Of a DNA stretch of 33,906 bases, positions 1-9,547 are shown piece after piece. Source of the stretch: Streptomyces hygroscopicus subsp. hygroscopicus. Its GTDB lineage: Bacteria; Actinomycetota; Actinomycetes; Streptomycetales; Streptomycetaceae. A program made the position numbers and the translations under genes. The notes under the pieces are model-generated. The model was not told the DNA's origin. It did not search any database and saw only the letters and a list, made by a program, of their open reading frames with translations. The stretch is taken from NCBI RefSeq assembly GCF_001553455.1, contig NZ_BBOX01000047.1, positions 1 to 33,906 of the forward strand, read 5' to 3'. How positions within the stretch are numbered: position 1 is the first letter of the stretch; the number at the start of each line of letters is the position of its first letter.

Positions 1-240
1 GTCTCACCACGCTCCGGCCGGGCACCCGCTCCGCGTTTTCCGGCGCTGCGCTCGCGCTTCCGGGCGGGCGCTCGGCGTATCCGGCCCCGCGCTCGGCGTT
101 TCCGGGCCGACACCCGCGTTTCCGGGCGGGCACCCGCTCGGCGCTTCCGGCCCCGCTGGGAACCCCGGGCGGGAACCCCGGGCGGGGCTTCCGTACGCCG
201 CCCCCGGCGCTCCCGTGCCGCGGGCGACACGCCCGCCGAA
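1..240. repeat. GC-rich degenerate repeat stretch, no convincing gene
   Basis: The first 240 bases are a low-complexity GC-rich stretch. Between about 50 and 155 an imperfect unit of roughly 21 bases recurs, with core CTCGGCGTTTCCGG and variants. Directly after it a 13-base unit, GGGAACCCCGGGC, is present twice in tandem (158-170 and 171-183). Several frames stay open, but their translations are Arg/Pro/Ala-rich and resemble no family I know. I read this as intergenic sequence; a gene fragment entering from the left edge cannot be excluded. Confidence 0.5.
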
Positions 241-251
241 TCAACAGCAGC

Positions 252-280
252 TTTCCAAAAGTTAGCGCTTCCTCTAAGGT
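252..280 (+). promoter_or_regulatory. Probable promoter of the NmrA/QorB-like gene
   Basis: TTTCCA (252-257) and TAAGGT (275-280) are separated by 17 bases and resemble the -35 and -10 boxes of the main vegetative sigma factor. The Shine-Dalgarno AGGAGAG follows at 298-304. TTAG and CTAA half-sites (262-265, 274-277) form a small inverted repeat between and over the boxes, which could be an operator. This is inference from sequence only. Confidence 0.4.
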
Positions 281-312
281 GGGTGTACCGACCGAACAGG
301 AGAGTCACGGAT

Positions 313-1170
313 ATGAGCATCGTCGTCACCGGAGCCACCGGCCACCTCGGCCGCCTCGTCGTCGAGGGCCTGCTGGAGAAGGTCCCCGCCGACCAGATCA
401 CCGCGGTGGTGCGCGACGCCGGAAAGGCCGCCGGGCTCGCCGACCGCGGCGTACGGCTGCACGTGGCCGACTACAACCGGCCCGAGACGCTCACCGGCGC
501 CTTCGCCGCGGGTGACAAGGTGCTCCTGATCTCCGGCAGCGAGATCGGTCAGCGCGGCCCGCAGCACCAGGCCGTCATCGACGCCGCCAAGGAGGCCGGG
601 GTCGCGCTGCTCGCCTACACCAGCGTGCTGGGCGGCCCCGCCGCCGACTTCACCCTGGCCGATGAGCACAAGGTCACCGAGCGGGCGATCACCGACTCCG
701 GTCTGCCGTACGTCCTGCTCCGCAACGGCTGGTACAACGAGAACTACACCGAGAACCTCGCCCCCGTCCTCGAGCACGGCGCCGTCGTGGGCGCCGCGGG
801 CGAGGGCCGGGTCGCCTCCGCCTCGCGCGCCGACTACGCGGCGGCCGCCGTCGCCGTCCTGACCGGTGAGGGCCACGAGGGCAAGGTGTACGAGCTCTCC
901 GGCGACACCGCCTGGAGCTTCGCCGAGTACGCCGACGTGGTCGCCGCCCAGTCCGGCAAGAAGATCGTCTACCGCGTCGTCTCCACGGAGGAGGTCCGGG
1001 CCATCCTCACCGGCTCGGGCATGCCCGAGCCGGTCGCCGCGATCCTCTCCGATGTCGAGGCGGCCATCGAGCGCGGCCGGCTGGCCGCCACCCCGGGCGA
1101 TCTGTCCCGTCTCATCGGCCGCCCGACCACGCCCATCGCCGACTCGGTCGCGGCCGCGCTGAAGGGCTGA
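313..1170 (+). CDS. NmrA/QorB-like NAD(P)-binding oxidoreductase
   Basis: The 285-residue protein belongs to the atypical short-chain dehydrogenase group that includes NmrA and E. coli QorB (quinone oxidoreductase 2), and its length is typical. The N-terminus carries the nucleotide-binding glycine motif GATGHLG at residues 7-13 in a Rossmann fold. A YTSVLGG segment and LRNGWYNENY near residues 135-147 are characteristic of the QorB-type subgroup. The likely role is NAD(P)H-dependent reduction of quinones or redox sensing in the cytoplasm; the substrate cannot be told from sequence. I chose ATG 313 because AGGAGAG sits eight bases upstream and the glycine motif then begins at the usual distance; an in-frame start 30 bases upstream lacks such a site. 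It is apparently monocistronic, and rarD has its own promoter 55 bases beyond the stop. Confidence 0.85.
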   Translation: MSIVVTGATGHLGRLVVEGLLEKVPADQITAVVRDAGKAAGLADRGVRLHVADYNRPETLTGAFAAGDKVLLISGSEIGQRGPQHQAVIDAAKEAGVALLAYTSVLGGPAADFTLADEHKVTERAITDSGLPYVLLRNGWYNENYTENLAPVLEHGAVVGAAGEGRVASASRADYAAAAVAVLTGEGHEGKVYELSGDTAWSFAEYADVVAAQSGKKIVYRVVSTEEVRAILTGSGMPEPVAAILSDVEAAIERGRLAATPGDLSRLIGRPTTPIADSVAAALKG

Positions 1171-1224
1171 CCCCGCCCCGTACCCACCACGGCCCGCCTG
1201 TCATCACCGTTGCCCGGAACGGAA

Positions 1225-1254
1225 ATGACAGGCGACCCTCGGCGGCGCTACCTT
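1225..1254 (+). promoter_or_regulatory. Probable rarD promoter
   Basis: ATGACA (1225-1230; five of six matches to TTGACA) and TACCTT (1249-1254) are spaced by 18 bases, a good housekeeping-type promoter. Transcription would begin near 1261, giving a leader of about 45 bases before the GTG start at 1305. Confidence 0.5.
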
Positions 1255-1304
1255 CGGAGCTTCGGGCCCGGTCCGGGCCCTGCCATGCCGTCGGGGAGGG
1301 TGCC

Positions 1305-2321
1305 GTGACGCCGCAGGACCAGCAGGACCCCACCGATCGCACCGGCCTGCTCTACGGCTTCGCCGCGTACGCCATGTGGGGGCTGGTGCCGCTCTTCTGG
1401 CCGCTGCTGGAGCCCGCCGGCGCGGTGGAGATCCTCGCCCACCGGATGGTGTGGTCCCTGGCGGCGGTCGGGCTGGTGCTGCTGGTGCTGCGCCGCTGGA
1501 GCTGGGTACGGCCGCTGCTGCGGCAGCCCGGACGGCTGGGCATGATCGCCCTCGCCGCGACCGTGATCTCGGTCAACTGGGGTCTCTACATCTGGGGCGT
1601 CAACAGCGGGCACGTGGTGGAGACCGCGCTCGGATACTTCATCAACCCGCTGGTCAGCATCGCCTTCGGAGTGCTGCTGCTGCGTGAGCGGCTGCGGCCG
1701 GCGCAGTGGGCGGCGGTCGGGGTCGGTGCGGTGGCCGTGGGCGTGCTGTCGGTGGGCTACGGCAAGCTGCCGTGGATCGCGCTCACCCTCGCCCTCAGCT
1801 TCGCCACCTACAGCCTGGCCAAGAAGCGGATCGGACTGGGCGGGCTGGAGTCGCTGGCCGCCGAGACCGCCGTGCAGTTCCTGCCCGCGCTCGGCTTCCT
1901 GCTCTGGCTCGGGGCGCATGGCGGCAGCACGTTCGCGAGCGAGGGCGCCGGGCATGCGGCACTGCTGGCGAGCTGCGGATTCGTCACGGCGCTGCCGCTG
2001 ATCTGCTTCGGGGCCGCGGCGGTGCGGCTGCCGCTTTCGGTGATCGGGATGCTGCAGTACGTAGCGCCGACCTTCCAGTTCGTCCTCGGGCTCGCCGTCT
2101 TCCACGAGTCGATGCCACCGGAGCGGTGGGCGGGCTTCGCCCTCGTCTGGCTCGCCCTCGCCCTGCTCACCTGGGACGCGCTGAGCACCGCCCGGCGGGG
2201 GCGGCGGGAGCTGGCCGCAGCCGCGGCGCGGGCGGCCGTGCTGTCGGCAACGGCAGCGGCGACGCCGGAGACCGATGCATCCCATGCAACGGATACCTCT
2301 GACGCAAACGGATACTTCTGA
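1305..2321 (+). CDS. rarD: RarD-type EamA-family transporter
   Basis: This is a polytopic membrane protein of 338 residues with about ten hydrophobic segments, the layout of EamA (drug/metabolite transporter) proteins. The N-terminal GLLYGFAAYAMWGLVPLFWP, the EILAHRMVWS segment and the NWGLYIWGVNSG and ALGYFINPL motifs identify the RarD subgroup. E. coli RarD is annotated as chloramphenicol-sensitive, but its substrate is not established. The GTG start at 1305 is preceded by GGGGAGGG. The C-terminus is unusual: after the last membrane segment the tail is Ala/Arg-rich and then enters an 18-base repeat array. One extra base in the second repeat unit brings in the stop at 2319-2321. Without it the frame would continue with Asp-Ala-x triplets to a stop at 2446-2448. 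Confidence 0.88.
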   Translation: MTPQDQQDPTDRTGLLYGFAAYAMWGLVPLFWPLLEPAGAVEILAHRMVWSLAAVGLVLLVLRRWSWVRPLLRQPGRLGMIALAATVISVNWGLYIWGVNSGHVVETALGYFINPLVSIAFGVLLLRERLRPAQWAAVGVGAVAVGVLSVGYGKLPWIALTLALSFATYSLAKKRIGLGGLESLAAETAVQFLPALGFLLWLGAHGGSTFASEGAGHAALLASCGFVTALPLICFGAAAVRLPLSVIGMLQYVAPTFQFVLGLAVFHESMPPERWAGFALVWLALALLTWDALSTARRGRRELAAAAARAAVLSATAAATPETDASHATDTSDANGYF

Positions 2322-2376
2322 TGCAACCGATGCATTGGATGCATGTGATGCCTCCGATGCATTGGATGCGTTCGAT
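2286..2376 (+). repeat. 18-bp tandem repeat spanning the rarD stop codon
   Basis: There are five adjacent units of the form GCAACSGATRCNTNNGAY, each built from two 9-base halves: 2286-2303, 2304-2322, 2323-2340, 2341-2358 and 2359-2376. All are 18 bases except the second, which has 19 because it reads GCAAAC where the first reads GCAAC. The tract is visibly poorer in GC than its surroundings. Removing one A restores a continuous frame through all units. Confidence 0.9.
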
Positions 2377-2468
2377 GCCGCCCCCGGCACCGGCGCGGCG
2401 GAGGCCGCCGTGCCCGATACCCGGCCGGGACCGATATCCGGCGCGTGATGTCCGGTTTCCGCCCTTGA

Positions 2469-3662
<1,194 letters not shown>

Positions 3663-3667
3663 TCCGC

Positions 3668-3687
3668 GGTCCCGGAATTTCGGGACC
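3668..3687 (+). terminator. Hairpin terminator after the M28 peptidase
   Basis: GGTCCCG (3668-3674) and CGGGACC (3681-3687) form a perfect 7-bp stem with loop GAATTT, six bases after the stop codon. There is no T-run, as is usual for Streptomyces terminators. Confidence 0.6.
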
Positions 3688-3751
3688 TCAGCCCCTCAGA
3701 ACCTCGGAATCCGGATGACGTGCCGTGTTCGGCTCCACCGACACAGTGGCT

Positions 3752-3785
3752 CAGACAGGGCACCGGCGCAGACAGGGCACCGGCG
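3752..3785. repeat. 17-bp direct duplication beside the permease stop
   Basis: CAGACAGGGCACCGGCG occurs twice in perfect tandem (3752-3768, 3769-3785), followed by a partial copy, immediately downstream of the ABC permease stop on the - strand. It is not coding in any supported frame. Confidence 0.85.
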
Positions 3786-3792
3786 CACCGGC

Positions 3793-5074
3793 TCAGGCTG
3801 TGATGTCCTTCGCGGTGAACCGGGCCCAGGCCGCCGAGCCGAACACGGCCACGTACAGCCCCTGCAACCCCATGTTCTTGATCAGCTGGTCCCAGTAGAC
3901 CGGCTCGCGGAGGAGATCGGCGAAGCTGAGCCAGTAGTGCGGGAAGAGGTACGGGTGGATCGCGTGCAGCTGCGGGATGGTGTCCAGGATCTGCACGGTG
4001 ACCACCAGCCCCACGGTCGTGGCCATGGCCGCGATCCCGCTGTTGGTCAGGGTGGAGATGAACAGCCCCGCCGTCGCGATCCCGACCAGCGACAGCGCCA
4101 CCACGGCCGCCACGCCGAGGGCCCGGAGCAGGGCCTCCTCGAACGGGACGGTGATGCCCGAGATCAGCGTGACATCGCCGAGGGGGAAGAGCAGCGCCCC
4201 GGTCACCAGGCCCGAGAGGGCCACGATCAGGGTCGAGATCAGGCAGAAGGCCATGGTGGTGGTGAATTTGGCCAGCAGCAGCCGGGTCCGCCCGGCGGGG
4301 GCGACCAGCAGATAGCGCAGCGTCCCGGCGCCCGCCTCACCGGCGATGGCGTCACCGGCGATCACTCCGATCACCATCGGCAGGAAGACCGGCAGCGTCG
4401 CCGCCAGTGAGGCGAAGACCAGGAAGATCCCGTTGTTGGTGATCTGGGAAAAGAAGGCGGGGCCCTGTCCGTCTCCCGCGTGGCCGCCGCCGAGGTTTCC
4501 GCCATCGCTCGTCTCGATCTTCACCGCGACGCCGATGAGGATCGGGATCAGCGCGAGCACCCCGAGCAGGGCGCGGGTTCGCCAGCGGCGGAGGGTGGTG
4601 GTCAGCTCGGAGCGGAAGAGCGCCAGGGCCCACAGCGGGCTCGGGCGGCGCGTGCCGCCCCTCTCCCCGCCGGATGCGCCGGTGCCGTACGCGTCCCGTC
4701 CGCCGGTGCGGGCCCCGTCCCGCAAACCGGTACCGGCCGCCTCCGCCGCCCGGGACTCGGCCGCTTCCGCCGCCCGGGACCCGACGCCCACCTCCGGTAC
4801 GCGGGAGTCAGCCGCACCCCGCGCTCGGGACCCAACACCCGCCTCCGGTACGCAGGACTCCCCTGCCTCCGCCGCGCGGGTCTCGGCCGCACCCCGCGCT
4901 CGGGACCCAACACCCGCCTCCGGTACACGGGACTCCCCTGCCTCCGCCGCGCAGGACTCGCCTGCCTCCGGCGCGCGGGACCCGACGCCCACCCCCCGTA
5001 CCCGGGAGTCGCCCGCCTCCCGTGCGCCCGTACCGGCCGGTTCCGGTGCGCCCGTGCCCGCCGCCTTCCGTTCC

Positions 5075-5088
<14 letters not shown>
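3793..5088 (-). CDS. ABC-2 type membrane permease with repeat-expanded N-terminus
   Basis: This is the membrane half of a two-gene ABC exporter, 431 residues. The last ~280 residues, from RPSPLWALALFRSELTTTLRRWRT onward, are a normal ABC-2 permease with six hydrophobic segments and the conserved DAIAGEAGAGTLRYLL stretch after the second. The first ~145 residues are atypical: a hydrophilic Ala/Glu/Gly/Arg/Ser-rich tract built from repeats such as EAGVGSRARGAA, partly encoded by a 75-bp tandem duplication. Family members usually begin shortly before the first membrane segment, so this cytoplasmic tail is an expansion of unknown effect. The ATG at 5088 overlaps the end of the ATPase gene by 14 bases, implying coupled translation and supporting the long form. 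An internal GTG start that skips the repeats remains possible. Confidence 0.85.
4811..4960 (-). repeat. 75-bp tandem duplication within the permease gene
   Basis: Two nearly identical 75-base units (4811-4885 and 4886-4960) each encode 25 residues. They differ at only a few positions. Flanking sequence (about 4740-4810 and 4961-5010) contains degenerate pieces of the same unit, so the whole N-terminal tract appears to have grown by repeated in-frame duplication. Confidence 0.9.
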
Positions 5089-6079
<991 letters not shown>

Positions 6080-6104
6080 GTCCGGGCCCTGTGGGCCCAG
6101 TGCC

Positions 6105-7343
6105 TCACTTGGCCGCGTCGGCGGCCTTGACCAGGGCGTCCTTGTCGACCGCGCCGACGAAGACCTTGCCGTCGTCGGTGAGCAGCGCGTTCACCAGCCG
6201 GGTGCTGAACACGGTGCCGGAGCCGAAGTCGCCCTTGACCTTCTTGCCGAAGCCGCTGAGGAAGCCGGAGGCCGCACCCGGGCCGCTGTCACCGCCGGGC
6301 GCCGTGGGCACCGCTGCGGCGCCGGGGGTGTCGAGCCGGGCGACCGAGTCCCAGCCCTTGCCGATGACGTTCAGCCCGGACAGGGCGCCCTGGGCGTCCT
6401 TGAACTCCTTGGCCCCGAAGTCCTTGGCGCCGTGCCGGCCGGTCTTGGGCTCCTCGACCTTGGCGCCCTTGGGCGGGGTGAAGTCGAAGGTACCGGCCTT
6501 GGGCTTGCCGAAGTCCACCTTGGTGAAGCCCACGTCGATGGCCGCCTTGCCGCCGCTCTTGGGGGCGAGGGTGAACTTCAGCGGAACGCCGTTCTCCGCG
6601 TCCACCGCGATGCGGACGGACCCGATCGTGGAGTCGCTGTTCTGCTTGGGCTTGATCAGCAGCTCGTACGCGTCCCGCCCGGCGACCCGGGAGGTGCCGT
6701 CGACCGTCACATCGGTGGTGTCGTCCACGGAGGCGAGCACCTTCTTGGCGATCTCCTGGGGCGTGGCGTCCCGCAGGTCCTTCGGCAGGTCCTGCCGGTG
6801 GTCGCCCTTGGCCTTGTCGCCCTGGGGGGCGGTGGAGTGATAGGCGGAGTTGCTCCCGCTGTCGTACGCCCAGACCTCGTCGCCGTTGTGGATCACGCTG
6901 TACTCGGCGGCGTTCTCGACGATCGAGACCCGCTGCTTGTCGGGGCCGTCGGCGGCCACCCGCAGGGTGTGGGAGCCGGACACCAGCTCCAGCAGCCGGG
7001 AGTCGGGCGAGGCGGACGCGTCGCCGCCCCGGGCCCCGCCGAGGTCGGCGATGGAGCCGCCGCCGGGGAGCGAGGGGATGCCCAGATCTGTGGTGATCTT
7101 CACCGAACCGGACAGCTGCTCGGCGTCCGCCGCCGCCATCTTGCCGATGAGCTCTTGCGCCGAGATCTTCGGCAGATCGGGGTCACCGGTGCTGGCGAGC
7201 GCCGGGACCAGTCCTATGGTCGCCGCCGCGATGCCCGCGACCGCGACCGGGGCGGCGTACCGGGCGGCCTTCTTGCCCCGTGATGGCCGCTCTTCGTCCC
7301 AGAAGCCGTCGTCGGCGACCTGTGTCGGTCGGATCCGTGCCAT
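6105..7343 (-). CDS. Membrane-anchored LolA/LppX-superfamily protein
   Basis: The 412-residue protein has a short cytoplasmic start (MARIRPTQVADDGFWDEERP), one hydrophobic segment near residues 32-50 that acts as an anchor or signal, and a large extracytoplasmic part. Features typical of the LolA/LppX/RseB half-barrel fold are the LSGSVKITTDLGIPSLP strand region, SVIHNGDEVWAYDS, VAGRDAYELLIKP and the closing GTFDFTPPKGAKVEEP. The family binds lipids or lipid-modified proteins. About 115 residues follow the fold, including a Gly/Pro-rich segment and a conserved-looking last domain (FSTRLVNALLTDDGKVFVGAV). ATG 7343 is preferred because GGAGGT lies nine bases upstream; a start 84 bases further out adds low-complexity residues. 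It is the first gene of the operon with the ABC exporter. I infer lipid or lipoprotein handling at the membrane. Confidence 0.82.
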   Translation of the reverse strand: MARIRPTQVADDGFWDEERPSRGKKAARYAAPVAVAGIAAATIGLVPALASTGDPDLPKISAQELIGKMAAADAEQLSGSVKITTDLGIPSLPGGGSIADLGGARGGDASASPDSRLLELVSGSHTLRVAADGPDKQRVSIVENAAEYSVIHNGDEVWAYDSGSNSAYHSTAPQGDKAKGDHRQDLPKDLRDATPQEIAKKVLASVDDTTDVTVDGTSRVAGRDAYELLIKPKQNSDSTIGSVRIAVDAENGVPLKFTLAPKSGGKAAIDVGFTKVDFGKPKAGTFDFTPPKGAKVEEPKTGRHGAKDFGAKEFKDAQGALSGLNVIGKGWDSVARLDTPGAAAVPTAPGGDSGPGAASGFLSGFGKKVKGDFGSGTVFSTRLVNALLTDDGKVFVGAVDKDALVKAADAAK

Positions 7344-7534
7344 ATGTGCTCTACCTCCGTCGTCGGCGGCGGTTTTGTCAGCTTGCACTCGTCCACCTCT
7401 CGGGCCATTGTCACCCGATCCCGCCATGTGGTGGTCTTTTCATCCCACCAAATCGATCGAGGTGGCGCGTCAGCCCGCAGGATCACCTCGGCGTAATGCT
7501 CGGGTATGACGCGCTCCGCCGGGAGTCAGGGACG

Positions 7535-7558
7535 GAGGGGGCACCGCGGTGCCCCCTC
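7535..7558 (-). terminator. Perfect 24-bp palindrome terminating the polyprenyl synthase gene
   Basis: GAGGGGGCACCG (7535-7546) and CGGTGCCCCCTC (7547-7558) are exact complements. The palindrome begins six bases after the synthase stop on the - strand, so it is a probable intrinsic terminator. The remaining bases to 7344 form the leader and promoter region of the LolA-like gene; I see no clear -10/-35 pair there. Confidence 0.75.
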
Positions 7559-7564
7559 GGGACG

Positions 7565-8575
7565 TCAGCCCGCCCGGTGGACCACCGCGTCGCACAGCCC
7601 CTCGAGAGCCGCCTTGGCCGGGCCCTCGGGCAGCGGCGCCAGCATCGAACGGGCCTCCGCCGCGTACCGGATCGTGATCTCGCGGGCCTGCTCCAGTGCC
7701 GGATGGACGCGCAGCCGCCGCAGCACCTCGGCATGGCGCCCGTCGTCGGTGAGATCGCCCGCGAGCAGTTCGCACAGCTCGCGGTCATCGGCGGAGCCGG
7801 TCGCCTCGGCCTGCGCCCGCAGATAGAGCACGGGCAGGGTGGCGACGCCCTCGCGCAGGTCGGTGCCGGGGGTCTTGCCGGACTCATGGCTGTCGCTGGC
7901 GATGTCCAGCAGGTCGTCGGCGAGCTGGAAGGCCATGCCGAGCCGCTCGCCGTACTGGGTCAGGACGCTGACGATGGTCTCGTCGGCGCCCGCCATCATC
8001 GCGCCGAACCGCCCGGAGACGGCGATCAGCGAACCCGTCTTGCCGGCCAGCACATCCAGGTAGTGCTCGACCGGGTCCCGGCCGTCGCGGGGGCCCGCCG
8101 TCTCCAGGATCTGGCCGGTGACCAGCCGCTCGAACGCCTCGGCCTGGATCCGTACCGCCTCGGGGCCGAGGTCGGCCAGGATGTGCGAGGCGCGGGCGAA
8201 GAGGAAGTCGCCGGTGAGGACCGCCACCGAGTTGTCCCAGCGGGCGTTGGCGCTGGCGACGCCACGCCGCACTTCCGCCTCGTCCATCACATCGTCGTGG
8301 TACAGCGTCGCCAGATGGGTGAGCTCGACGACGACGGCCGAGGGCACCACACCGGGCGCATGGGGGTCACCGAACTGCGCGGCCAGCAGCACCAGCAGGG
8401 GCCGGAAACGCTTCCCACCGGCCCGCACCAGATGCTGGGCGGCCTCGGTGATGAAGGGGACATCGCTCTTGGTGGCCTCCAGCAGGCCCTCCTCGACCGC
8501 TGTCAGCCCGGCCTGGGTGTCGGCTTCCAGAGTCCGGTCCCGCACGCTCAGCCCAAAGGGCCCGACGAAGCTCAC
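7565..8575 (-). CDS. Long-chain trans-polyprenyl diphosphate synthase
   Basis: The 336-residue all-helical isoprenyl chain-elongating enzyme adds isopentenyl diphosphate to an allylic primer. Motifs in order are GGKRFRP (53-59), the first aspartate-rich motif DDVMD (94-98), GKT near 178-180 and the second motif DDLLD (220-224). The residues before the first aspartate motif (THLATLYH) are small rather than bulky aromatic, consistent with a long product. In a Streptomyces genome, and beside nuo, menG and a geranylgeranyl-reductase-like gene, the likeliest product is the nonaprenyl side chain of menaquinone. The GTG start at 8575 gives the common actinobacterial N-terminus and is preceded by AGGAG; longer in-frame starts add unrelated sequence. 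It is transcribed alone and ends at a perfect palindrome. Confidence 0.9.
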   Translation of the reverse strand: MSFVGPFGLSVRDRTLEADTQAGLTAVEEGLLEATKSDVPFITEAAQHLVRAGGKRFRPLLVLLAAQFGDPHAPGVVPSAVVVELTHLATLYHDDVMDEAEVRRGVASANARWDNSVAVLTGDFLFARASHILADLGPEAVRIQAEAFERLVTGQILETAGPRDGRDPVEHYLDVLAGKTGSLIAVSGRFGAMMAGADETIVSVLTQYGERLGMAFQLADDLLDIASDSHESGKTPGTDLREGVATLPVLYLRAQAEATGSADDRELCELLAGDLTDDGRHAEVLRRLRVHPALEQAREITIRYAAEARSMLAPLPEGPAKAALEGLCDAVVHRAG

Positions 8576-9547
8576 GGGGTACTCCTGTCTGCCTGCGAAT
8601 GACGCGAATGTCGATGTGTCGCTGCCTCCACCATCAGGCAGCGTATCCGGTCGGGTATCGATCACTGTGGGCGCCTTCCCGCCTTGTAGCACCTCTCACC
8701 GTTCTCTCCCGAACCGACCACTTCACACCGCGGTATCGCGATCGCCGCAGATCATTCATGCCCCAGCCCCCAATCGGCCATCCGGGCCGGCCGTCCGGAG
8801 CGGCCCTCGGCCGGGCCGTCCGGGGCCTGACGGACAGGCCCGGGGCCGCGGGCGCGGGGCACCCGTCCGTACGCGGCGCCCACCCGCCCTCGCCGGCCGT
8901 GGTGACGCGCACTCCGTGCCGCGGGCGGACCGCGTCACCGGGCCGAAACCCACCGCCGCGGGCGGTCCGGTGAGGTGGAGCCCCGGGGCCGGCGAGCCGT
9001 GTCCGGCGCCGGGCCGGGCGTGGAACCCCGGAACCGACCGAGCCGTGCCCCACGCCGGGCCGGACGTGGAACCCCGGAACCGACCGAGCCGTGCCCCACG
9101 CCGGGCCGGGCGTGAAACCCCGGAACCGACCGAGCCGTGCCCCACGCCGGGCCGGGGCCCTCCGGGGCCGGTGACCGGTTCGGCACGGATCCCGGGCCCG
9201 GGGAAGCCCGGCGCCGCGCGGCCCATCCGGTCGCCCGTCGCGCCCGGCACACGGTCGACGGCCGCCGACTCACCTGACCGGCGCCCCCGCTCAAGGGTGA
9301 GCACCGGCCGGCCGTCCTCCCGCACGGCGACCCGGCCGATCCCCGGCCCCCGGGTGACCCGCACCTCGCCGCGAACGCCTTCCCATCGGCATGGGCGGCG
9401 GGCAAGGCGCCCCCGGGCGTGGGCACCCCGTGCCGGACACACAGCCCGTGCGGCCCCTGCTCGTTCGCCGGCCGCGGCGCCGGCCCTCCCGCGCTTAGGG
9501 TGTGGCCTGCGCCCCCACAGTGCCGAGGAGAAGGCGAGACAGCCCCG
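8576..9547. other. 970-bp divergent intergenic region with repeats
   Basis: The region separates the divergently transcribed polyprenyl synthase and fumarylacetoacetase. I find no gene I can support. Long open frames exist on both strands but are Pro/Arg/Gly-rich shadows. The left 180 bases should hold the synthase promoter. The right end contains TAGGGT (9496-9501), a plausible -10 box for fumarylacetoacetase. A - strand stretch at about 9255-9390 has a less repetitive translation (including VAVREDGRPVLTLE) and might be a decayed gene remnant, though this is weak. The middle holds a 46-bp tandem repeat. Confidence 0.5.
8992..9157. repeat. 46-bp tandem repeat, about 3.6 copies
   Basis: Units run 8992-9037 (diverged at its start), 9038-9083, 9084-9129 and a partial copy from 9130 to about 9157. 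The unit begins CCGAGCCGTGCCCCACGCCG and ends GGAACCCCGGAACCGA. The second and third copies differ from each other at only two positions. As 46 is not a multiple of three, the array is unlikely to be maintained for coding. Confidence 0.92.
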
